Below, piece after piece: positions 1 to 5,693 of a DNA stretch of 6,818 nt; position 1 is the stretch's first letter, and each line of letters starts with the position of its first letter. The notes under the pieces are model-generated. The model worked only from the letters and a program-made list of their open reading frames with translations. It did no database searches and had not been told where the DNA came from. The position numbers and the translations under genes are program-made. The stretch is from contig USQV01000053.1 of the NCBI GenBank assembly GCA_900556965.1, positions 1-6,818 of the forward strand. The letters are read 5' to 3'. Origin of the DNA: an uncultured Clostridium sp. (GTDB lineage Bacteria > Bacillota_A > Clostridia > Lachnospirales > Lachnospiraceae).

Positions 1-171
1 CCAGTATTCTACAATGGCCTCCCTCTGCTTTTCAGAGATCGCTTTATCCGGGCCGATGTACGCTTCTACAGGATCGATATCTGATGATACGATCAAAACA
101 AAGGATATGACCGTAACGGCGATCAAAAGCCCCAGAGAGCGTACAAATTGCTTAAAAATATACTTTACCAT
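1..171 (-). CDS. ABC transporter permease, DppB/OppB/NikB-like, N-terminal fragment
   Basis: This is the first 57 residues of an inner-membrane permease of a binding-protein-dependent peptide/nickel importer; the rest lies beyond the left edge. The start is an ATG at 169-171. An AAGGA ribosome site sits 6 nt upstream and overlaps the TAA stop of the binding-protein gene, so the two are probably translationally coupled (9 nt between genes). Visible features are a short basic N-terminus (MVKYIFKQFVRS), one hydrophobic segment at about residues 13-29, and then DPVEAYIGPD. In this permease family a DPV-x-x-YIG-type sequence commonly follows the first transmembrane helix. The family spans the membrane about six times and pairs with a DppC-like partner. 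The substrate cannot be read from this fragment. Family assignment is confident because of the motif and the binding-protein neighbour. Confidence 0.87.
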   Translation of the reverse strand, partial: MVKYIFKQFVRSLGLLIAVTVISFVLIVSSDIDPVEAYIGPDKAISEKQREAIVEYW

Positions 172-187
172 TTTATGTCCTTATTCT
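172..187 (-). promoter_or_regulatory. Ribosome binding site of the permease overlapping the upstream stop codon
   Basis: On the minus strand the end of the binding-protein gene reads GAATAAGGACATAAAATG. The AAGGA core shares bases with the TAA stop and lies 6 nt before the permease ATG. This fits translational coupling within one transcript. Confidence 0.6.
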
Positions 188-1821
188 TCCCATTTCCATT
201 CGTTCATGGAGCCGATGATCGGCGCTCCGTGACCGTGGGGGTTCGGAATGATCGTACCAAGATCCAGACCGTCGCGTACAAAGAGACAGTGATCCATATT
301 TACAAGGAAAAGGTAGGGTACATCCTCCGCCGCAATGTTCTGGGCCTTCTTCCAGTATTCCATTGCCTCCTCCTGTGTAGTGGAGTTGATGGCCGCATCG
401 ATGGCCGCATCCACCTCCGGATTGGAGTAATCGGCACAGTTCATCATAACGCCTGTGTAGTACCAGCCCTTGATCTGATGGACCGTATATTCTCCAAGTC
501 CGTATACGATGCCGCTGCTGTATCTGTTTTTGCGGATCACATCGGAGGAATCTGCATAGCAATTGACCTGAATGCCAAGCTCTTTTGCCTGATTTGCCAT
601 CGCCAGAGCACAATAGTAACGCTCCATCTGGAAGGAGAAGGCATATACATCAAATTCTGCCTTAATGCCATCCTTTTCCCGGATACCATCCCCGTCACTG
701 TCGACCCATCCGGCCTCCTTTAGCATCTGCTTTGCTTTTTCTGTCTGTCCGTCCTCAAAGGGCTCCATGGAGGACCATGAGGTGGCCCAGCCGTAGCCCG
801 GCTTTCCAAAGCCGTTATATGCTTCCTCTACGATCTGCTGACGGTCGATCCCGATATTGAGAGCTTTTCTGATGGCAGGATCGCAGGTAACTTCATTTCC
901 GATCACCGTACCGTCCTCACGGGTCGTTCTCGGGACTGTCGGCAGGGTGATGACGCGGGTATCGACGGTATCCAGAGTGACAAGGTGCATCCCGTCGATC
1001 TCCTCTAACGCATACTCACAGCTGATATCGGAGACATCAAGCTCACCGGCCTTAAGGGCCGCAAGGGCTGCCTGCTCATCAAGATTTACAAAGGTGACCT
1101 TTGTAAAATACGGCTTCTCACCATAGTAGTATTCGTTCGGGACAACGATTGTCTGCTGATCCACGTCACACTGAAGCATTTTCCACGGGCCGGAGCCGAT
1201 ACCGGTGGCGGCATAATTCTCATCGTATTCATTCTTCGGAACGATGCCGACAAGACCCAGCTGGTCGATAAAGGAGGACTGGGGCTCAGTCAGGGTAAAG
1301 CGCACGGTATGATCGTCAAGGGCCTCTGCCACATCGAGATTGCTTACATCAACATCGGTTCCGGCGTCCTTCATCTTATTAAAGGTAAATGCCACATCTT
1401 CTGCAGTAAGATCGGTTCCGTCGGAGAATTTTGCATCCTCACGGATATGAAAGGTATAGACAAGCTTGTCGTCACTGATCTCATGCTCACCGACGGCCAG
1501 ATCATTCTGAAGGACCAAATCGGCATCATATTTTAAAAGAGAGCTGTGGAACATAAAAAATCCCTGTACCAGAAAGCCCTGAAGCGGATCAAAGTTTCCC
1601 GATGTGATCGGAGATCCCGGTCCTGCACAGACAACCAGCTCTGTCGGTTTTTCTGATGCTTCTAAAGCATCGGTACTCTCTTTTTCTGCTGCGGCCTGTT
1701 CCGTCTGTTCCGTCTGTTCTGTCCCTGCCTTTGTCTGAGGCTCTCCTGTCTTTTCCTTTGCACAGCCGACGCAGGCAAAGATCATGGAAGCAATAAGTAA
1801 TGCTGCTAATTTTCTTTTCAT
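181..1821 (-). CDS. ABC transporter solute-binding lipoprotein, family 5 (DppA/OppA/NikA-like)
   Basis: A complete 546-residue extracytoplasmic binding protein that delivers a ligand (oligopeptide, nickel or metal-chelate type in this family) to the permease encoded next. The ATG at 1819-1821 follows an AGGAG site 11 nt upstream. The N-terminus is a lipoprotein signal peptide: MKRK, a hydrophobic core at residues 5-16, then Cys17 or Cys20 as the lipidated residue (C-V-G-C is somewhat off consensus, so which is uncertain). Residues 21-60 are a charged, disordered linker with three TEQ units. The mature domain has family 5 hallmarks: FSDGTDLTAEDVAFTFN (132-148), GSGPWKML, IRKALNIGIDRQQIVEEAYNG, and DSDGDGIREKDG. 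The usual length is about 500-560 residues. A histidine-bearing PHGHG lies at 528-532 near the C-terminus. Only 27 nt separate it from the methyltransferase, indicating one operon. The ligand is undetermined. Confidence 0.93.
   Translation of the reverse strand: MKRKLAALLIASMIFACVGCAKEKTGEPQTKAGTEQTEQTEQAAAEKESTDALEASEKPTELVVCAGPGSPITSGNFDPLQGFLVQGFFMFHSSLLKYDADLVLQNDLAVGEHEISDDKLVYTFHIREDAKFSDGTDLTAEDVAFTFNKMKDAGTDVDVSNLDVAEALDDHTVRFTLTEPQSSFIDQLGLVGIVPKNEYDENYAATGIGSGPWKMLQCDVDQQTIVVPNEYYYGEKPYFTKVTFVNLDEQAALAALKAGELDVSDISCEYALEEIDGMHLVTLDTVDTRVITLPTVPRTTREDGTVIGNEVTCDPAIRKALNIGIDRQQIVEEAYNGFGKPGYGWATSWSSMEPFEDGQTEKAKQMLKEAGWVDSDGDGIREKDGIKAEFDVYAFSFQMERYYCALAMANQAKELGIQVNCYADSSDVIRKNRYSSGIVYGLGEYTVHQIKGWYYTGVMMNCADYSNPEVDAAIDAAINSTTQEEAMEYWKKAQNIAAEDVPYLFLVNMDHCLFVRDGLDLGTIIPNPHGHGAPIIGSMNEWKWEE
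1696..1722 (-). repeat. Three tandem 9-bp repeats in the lipoprotein linker
   Basis: Plus-strand units are CTGTTCCGT, CTGTTCCGT and CTGTTCTGT. They encode the threefold Thr-Glu-Gln run in the flexible linker after the signal peptide. Such in-frame repeats can expand or contract by slippage without breaking the reading frame. Confidence 0.75.
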
Positions 1822-1848
1822 TGTTTCTTTTTCTCCTCGTAAATTTGA

Positions 1849-2616
1849 TTAGCTTTCTGTGTGTGTCTCCGGCTTCTTTCCGATGATGATGATCCGATGA
1901 TACGGATTCAGCAGCCGATATCTGAGAGGCATTGCGGCATTTTCCGCCGCCTCCACCTCCTTTGCATCTGTCACAGATACCGTGAGGCCGACAGAGCTCA
2001 CAAGCTTTGGCGCTGCCTTTGCATTTTCCGGCTTCGTCATAGGAAGACTGTCGGAAATGCCGGAGGACTGACTGCCAAATTCATTTTTATGCTCGACCAG
2101 TAATAAAAGCAGCTTTCCGAAAAAAATCTTCAGATTATTGCTCCACAGATCATAATGCCAGTCTCCGTCGATAATGATCAGGCGTCCGCCCGGCTTTAAC
2201 ACCCGCGCCCATTCCGAAACAGCCTGCTTCGGATTCGGCATGGCCCAGAGCAGATGCCTGTTGATCACGATATCATACTTCTCTGAGGGCTCCTCCAATG
2301 CCTCCGCATCTCCCTCGGCAAATTCTATATTGCCAAGCTTCGCAGCTGCAGCCTTTTTTCTCGCTTTATCCAGCATTCCGGGAGAAAGGTCGACTCCCTT
2401 CACCTGATGTCCCTGTTGGGCCAGCATAAGGCTTAAGAAGCCGGTTCCCGCCCCTACATCAAGTATCCTTGCATTTTTCTCCGGGATCAGCTGAGCCAGA
2501 AGCTTCATCCATGCCTCCCGCTCCCCGGCACTCTTTAAACCGTGCTGGTATTGTTCATCATAATCTTTTGCATGAACATTCCAGTTTTCCCTAACTTTTT
2601 GTTTAAACGCATCCAC
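1849..2616 (-). CDS. Class I SAM-dependent methyltransferase linked to an ABC importer
   Basis: A probable cytoplasmic methyltransferase of 255 residues using S-adenosylmethionine. Numbering from the GTG start, motif I is LDVGAGTG (52-59), the acidic residue ending strand 2 lies in GVDLS (74-78), GDAEAL (102-107) is the adenine-side motif, and LKPGG (140-144) precedes strand 5. The segment NRHLLWAMPNP (119-129) matches my recollection of a methyltransferase subgroup often encoded beside peptide/nickel ABC transporters. The substrate is unknown; size and fold suit a small molecule. The frame extends upstream to a TTG at 2625, but the strong AGGAGG (2628-2633) is only 2 nt from that codon and 11 nt from the GTG at 2616. 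The neighbouring binding-protein gene also uses 11 nt, so GTG is preferred. It is probably the first gene of the operon with the binding protein and permease. Confidence 0.88.
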   Translation of the reverse strand: MDAFKQKVRENWNVHAKDYDEQYQHGLKSAGEREAWMKLLAQLIPEKNARILDVGAGTGFLSLMLAQQGHQVKGVDLSPGMLDKARKKAAAAKLGNIEFAEGDAEALEEPSEKYDIVINRHLLWAMPNPKQAVSEWARVLKPGGRLIIIDGDWHYDLWSNNLKIFFGKLLLLLVEHKNEFGSQSSGISDSLPMTKPENAKAAPKLVSSVGLTVSVTDAKEVEAAENAAMPLRYRLLNPYHRIIIIGKKPETHTES

Positions 2617-2627
2617 TCTGTTCAATT

Positions 2628-2633
2628 CCTCCT
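2628..2633 (-). promoter_or_regulatory. Ribosome binding site that decides the methyltransferase start
   Basis: A perfect AGGAGG on the minus strand lies 11 nt before GTG (2614-2616) and 2 nt before an in-frame TTG (2623-2625), favouring the GTG. A second perfect AGGAGG sits 10 nt further upstream at 2644-2649 with no convincing gene of its own. It is followed 2 nt later by a TTG that opens only a six-codon frame ending in TGA. Confidence 0.6.
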
Positions 2634-2684
2634 AAAATTCAAACCTCCTGCCTTCTTTTCCTGCCCGCCTGAAAAGTTTCGCAG

Positions 2685-2719
2685 AAAAAAGAAGGTATAG
2701 CAATCACGCTATACCTTCT
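2685..2719 (-). terminator. Strong intrinsic terminator downstream of alaS
   Basis: Perfect inverted arms GAAGGTATAGC (2691-2701) and GCTATACCTTC (2708-2718) enclose a 6-nt loop; the flanking A2690-T2719 pair extends the stem to 12 bp. Read on the minus strand, the stem is followed directly by a run of six T residues, so it terminates leftward transcription from alaS. It lies about 155 nt after the alaS stop and about 70 nt before the methyltransferase start, so it could also act as a conditional terminator in the leader of that operon. The plus-strand side has no T run. Confidence 0.9.
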
Positions 2720-2727
2720 GGTATAAA

Positions 2728-2868
2728 GATCAGTTCCTCTGATCGTTCTATTTACCGATTACTTCGATAATCCATACCCATGCCGGGCGCTTGCGACAGT
2801 CTGCATCTTCGCGCGAGTGCAGATTACTTCTGTAATCCTTCTGTACGCTTCCTGCGTACCTGTGCACT
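2728..2868 (-). other. Array of short hairpins in the alaS 3' region; possible structured RNA
   Basis: This non-coding interval holds closely spaced perfect or near-perfect inverted repeats. In minus-strand sense, reading from alaS: GTACGC-AGGAA-GCGTAC (2859-2843), GATTAC-AGAA-GTAATC (2837-2822), GATTAT-CGAA-GTAATC (2772-2757, one G-U closing pair) and GATCAG-AGGAA-CTGATC (2744-2728). The first two are enclosed by AGTGCA (2868-2863) and TGCACT (2821-2816), which would form a three-way junction. Two hairpins share the loop AGGAA, and two are near-copies of one another. The stretch 2773-2815 is GC-rich with no perfect hairpin as obvious as these. I do not recognise a named RNA family; no T-box or other riboswitch core was identified. 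It may be a 3' UTR element, a small RNA, the leader of the next operon, or a genomic palindromic repeat. Confidence 0.5.
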
Positions 2869-2871
2869 GAA

Positions 2872-5511
2872 TTATTTGATCTGTTCTTCCACCGTCTCTG
2901 CTACCTTTGCAAGGGCAGCATCAACGCCTTCCGGATTCTTGCCGCCGGCCTGAGCCATATTCGGGCGTCCGCCGCCGCCTCCTCCTACAAGACCTGCGAT
3001 CGCCTTGATCAGATTTCCGGCATGGCATCCCATTTTCTGAGCGCCCTCTGTTGCGGTAGCCATCAGGTTGACCTTGCCATCCAGCACGGAGGCGATCACG
3101 ATCACGCCTTCCCCGAGCTTTTCCTTCAGCTGGTCGCCCAGATTTCTGAGGCCGTTCATATCGACACCGTCTGCTCTTACAGAAAGCACCTTAACGCCCT
3201 TGACCTCTTTTACCTGATCCATAACATCACCCATTGCTTCCTTGGCAAGCTTATTCTTAAGCTTTTCATTTTCGGAATGAAGGGCTTTGATCTCCTCTGC
3301 CATTGCCTCGATCTTAGCGGTAAGGGCATCCGGTGTTGCCTTGGCAGCAGCTGCCGCCTCATGAAGCTCACTCTCCACCTTCTCGTAGTGTGCCAGCAGT
3401 CCGTCAGAGGTTAATGCCTCGATACGTCTTACACCCGCAGCAATTCCTGCTTCAGACAGGATCTTAAAGGAGCTGATGGAGGAGGTATCTGCCACATGGG
3501 TACCACCACAGAGCTCTGTGGAGAAATCTCCCATTCTTACAACGCGCACGGTATCGCCGTATTTTTCACCGAACAGGGCCATTGCTCCTGTTTTCTTTGC
3601 CTCATCAAGGCTCATGATATCCGTGTGGACCTTAAGACCTGCCCGGATCTCTTTATTTACGATCTCCTCTACCTTCTTTAACTCCTCCGGAGTCATGGCA
3701 GAGAAATGAGTAAAGTCAAAACGGAGTCTGTCCTTCGTCACAAGAGAACCGGCCTGCTCAACATGCTCGCCGAGAACCATTCTGAGAGCCTTGTGAAGAA
3801 GGTGGGTCGCACTGTGGTTTCTTGCGGTCAGTGCACGGTTTTCCTCATCGACCTTAAGGGTAACTGTCTCACCGTTCTGAAGCATTCCCTTTGTCATTAC
3901 ACCGACATGGCCGATCTTTCCGCCCTGAAGCTTAATTGTATCCTCAACCTTAAACTCTCCGTTTTCCGATACGATCACACCGATATCTGCCTGCTGTCCG
4001 CCCATGGTAGCATAGAAAGGTGTTTCCTCCACGAGGATCGTTCCCTTCTGTCCGTCGGTAAGGGCTTCCACGATCTCATCTGTCGTTGTAAGGACAACGA
4101 TCTTAGATTCATGGCTTAAACGGTCGTAGCCCACGAATTTTGAGGTAATGGCAGGATCGATCGACTGATATACGGTAACGTCAGCACCCATATAGTTTGT
4201 TGTCTTTCTTGCCTTTCTCGCCTTATCCTTCTGCTCCTTCATGCATGCGGCAAAGCCGTCCTCATCCACCTTGAAGTTCTTTTCCTCGAGGATCTCCTTG
4301 GTAAGGTCGATGGGGAATCCGTAGGTATCATAAAGCTTGAAGGCATCTGCGCCCGGAAGAACAGAGGACTTCTCCTTTTTCATTTCTTCTTCCATATCGG
4401 CAAGAATGGCAAGTCCCTGATCGATCGTCTTGTTGAATTTGTCTTCTTCCTCTGTGAGGACCTTAAAGATCATGATCTTCTTTTCTTCCAGCTCCGGATA
4501 TCCGTCCTTGGAAAGCTCGATCACGGTATCGGAAAGATTTGCCAAGAACTTTCCTTCAATTCCGAGCTTTCTTCCGTGGCGTGCCGCACGTCTTAAGAGA
4601 CGGCGGAGCACATAGCCTCTGCCCTCGTTGGAGGGCATGATCCCGTCAGAGATCATGAAGGTACAGGATTTGATATGGTCTGTCACGATTCTTAACGAAA
4701 CGTCTGTTTCATGATCCTTCTGATACTCTTTTCCTGCAAGAGCACATACTCTGTCGAGGAGAGCCTTATTTGTGTCGATCGTAAAGAGGGAATCCACATC
4801 CTGAACGATCGTTGCAAGACGCTCCAGACCCATACCGGTATCGATATTCTTCTGCACAAGGTCTGTATAGTTTCCATGGCCGTCATTGTTAAACTGGGAG
4901 AATACGTTGTTCCAGACCTCCATGTAACGGTCGCATTCGCAGCCCACCGTACATCCCGGTTTTCCGCAGCCGTATTTCTCACCGCGGTCATAGTAGATCT
5001 CAGAACACGGACCGCACGGACCAGCGCCATGCTCCCAGAAGTTATCCTCTCTGCCAAAGCGGAAAATACGCTCTGCCGGAATACCCATCTCTTTGTTCCA
5101 GATATCAAATGCCTCGTCATCGCTCTCGAACACAGACGGATAGAGGCGATCCGGATCAAGTCCGACAACCTCGGTTAAAAATTCCCAGGACCAGTGAATC
5201 GCTTCCTCTTTGAAATAATCACCGAAGGAGAAGTTACCAAGCATCTCAAAAAAGGTACCATGACGGGCAGTCTTACCGATATTCTCGATATCGCCGGTAC
5301 GAATACATTTCTGACAGGTACATACTCTTGTTCTCGGCGGAATCTCCTGACCCGTAAAATATGGCTTTAACGGAGCCATACCAGAGTTGATAAGCAGAAG
5401 GCTGTTATCATTATGCGGAACCAGAGAGAAACTCTTCATTGCCAGATGTCCCTTGCTCTCAAAAAAGTCTAAGAACATCTTTCTAAGTTCGTTCACACCG
5501 TATTTTTTCAC
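2872..5511 (-). CDS. alaS: Alanine--tRNA ligase (AlaRS), complete
   Basis: This cytoplasmic enzyme charges tRNA-Ala with alanine using ATP and hydrolyses mischarged Ser/Gly-tRNA-Ala. At 879 residues it has the usual full length. The class II catalytic core occupies about 1-240, including RHGTFFEMLGNFSFGDYFK (83-101), the HGAGPCGPCSEI segment (161-172) and motif 3 GMGLERL (226-232). A cysteine-rich insert lies at 182-193 (C182, C187, C191, C193). The tRNA-recognition helices follow. The editing domain carries the zinc-site residues H566 and H570 (HSATH), and C668 and H672 (CGGTH). A coiled-coil stretch at about 708-760 leads into the C-Ala/DHHA1 domain with a glycine run at 843-848. The start is GTG at 5509-5511 with AGGAGG 7 nt upstream. 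No truncation or missing editing residue is seen. It appears to be expressed from its own promoter and ends at its own terminator region. Confidence 0.98.
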   Translation of the reverse strand: MKKYGVNELRKMFLDFFESKGHLAMKSFSLVPHNDNSLLLINSGMAPLKPYFTGQEIPPRTRVCTCQKCIRTGDIENIGKTARHGTFFEMLGNFSFGDYFKEEAIHWSWEFLTEVVGLDPDRLYPSVFESDDEAFDIWNKEMGIPAERIFRFGREDNFWEHGAGPCGPCSEIYYDRGEKYGCGKPGCTVGCECDRYMEVWNNVFSQFNNDGHGNYTDLVQKNIDTGMGLERLATIVQDVDSLFTIDTNKALLDRVCALAGKEYQKDHETDVSLRIVTDHIKSCTFMISDGIMPSNEGRGYVLRRLLRRAARHGRKLGIEGKFLANLSDTVIELSKDGYPELEEKKIMIFKVLTEEEDKFNKTIDQGLAILADMEEEMKKEKSSVLPGADAFKLYDTYGFPIDLTKEILEEKNFKVDEDGFAACMKEQKDKARKARKTTNYMGADVTVYQSIDPAITSKFVGYDRLSHESKIVVLTTTDEIVEALTDGQKGTILVEETPFYATMGGQQADIGVIVSENGEFKVEDTIKLQGGKIGHVGVMTKGMLQNGETVTLKVDEENRALTARNHSATHLLHKALRMVLGEHVEQAGSLVTKDRLRFDFTHFSAMTPEELKKVEEIVNKEIRAGLKVHTDIMSLDEAKKTGAMALFGEKYGDTVRVVRMGDFSTELCGGTHVADTSSISSFKILSEAGIAAGVRRIEALTSDGLLAHYEKVESELHEAAAAAKATPDALTAKIEAMAEEIKALHSENEKLKNKLAKEAMGDVMDQVKEVKGVKVLSVRADGVDMNGLRNLGDQLKEKLGEGVIVIASVLDGKVNLMATATEGAQKMGCHAGNLIKAIAGLVGGGGGGRPNMAQAGGKNPEGVDAALAKVAETVEEQIK

Positions 5512-5518
5512 GTTGCTT

Positions 5519-5524
5519 CCTCCT
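5519..5524 (-). promoter_or_regulatory. Ribosome binding site for the GTG start of alaS
   Basis: Minus strand AGGAGG is followed by AAGCAAC (7 nt) and GTG. The optimal site and spacing support GTG as the initiator, and the protein then begins MKKYGVNELR as typical AlaRS proteins do. Confidence 0.8.
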
Positions 5525-5565
5525 ATAGTTACTTCTATTTAAGTAAAATTTTCCTCATTCTTTAT

Positions 5566-5594
5566 ATCCTATCATAGGAATTTACATTTCGCAA
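5566..5594 (-). promoter_or_regulatory. Candidate sigma-A promoter of alaS with overlapping palindrome
   Basis: On the minus strand TTGCGA (5594-5589) and TAGGAT (5571-5566) are 17 bp apart, and TG one base before the -10 gives an extended -10 form. Each hexamer matches consensus at 4 of 6 positions. The perfect palindrome TCCTAT-C-ATAGGA (5567-5579) covers the -10 and could be an operator or chance. The implied leader is only about 45-50 nt, too short for a T-box, so alaS is probably not T-box regulated from here. Confidence 0.45.
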
Positions 5595-5605
5595 GAGGTT
5601 TATCG

Positions 5606-5638
5606 GTACAAAAAGTGTACAAAAAGTGTGCAAAAATG
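5606..5638. repeat. Three tandem 11-bp repeats upstream of alaS
   Basis: Plus-strand units are GTACAAAAAGT, GTACAAAAAGT and GTGCAAAAATG. The first two are identical and the third differs at two positions. The 11-bp period is about one helical turn, so the A-tracts are phased on one face of the DNA just upstream of the candidate alaS promoter. The third unit runs into the terminator stem of the preceding gene. Confidence 0.7.
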
Positions 5639-5680
5639 GGACCCTTACCGCAATTCTATATGCCGCAAAAGTCCCATTTT
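5632..5680 (-). terminator. Candidate intrinsic terminator of the LprI-like gene
   Basis: Perfect 10-bp arms AAAATGGGAC (5633-5642) and GTCCCATTTT (5671-5680) flank a 28-nt loop. It lies 13 nt after the stop codon of the gene to its right. On the minus strand the arm ends in a run of five T. The plus-strand side is also T-rich (TTTTCTAATTTTTTT), but no plus-strand gene needs it. The long loop makes it weaker than the alaS terminator. Confidence 0.6.
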
Positions 5681-5693
5681 CTAATTTTTTTCA

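Noticed and set aside
148..723. A 191-codon plus-strand open frame opposite the binding protein
   Set aside because: It is antisense to a clearly conserved family 5 binding-protein gene, shows no domain and overlaps the permease start. Treated as a shadow frame.
2728..2868. tRNA gene, because of the clover-like inverted repeats
   Set aside because: There is no T-loop GTTCGAATC-like sequence, no 7-bp acceptor stem with a 3' CCA context and no valid anticodon arm, so it is not a tRNA.
2720..2871. CRISPR array
   Set aside because: The repeated hairpins are short, unequal in sequence and irregularly spaced, with no constant repeat of 24-40 nt, no unique spacers of uniform length and no cas genes nearby.
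4692..5178. Overlapping frames of about 155 codons on both strands inside alaS
   Set aside because: Both lie wholly within the conserved catalytic part of alaS, in other frames, and their peptides have no recognisable family features.
5512..5693. T-box leader for alaS
   Set aside because: T-box control of alaS is known in Firmicutes, but this spacer shows no T-box core sequence (AGGGTGGNACCGCG type), and the candidate promoter leaves a leader of only about 50 nt.
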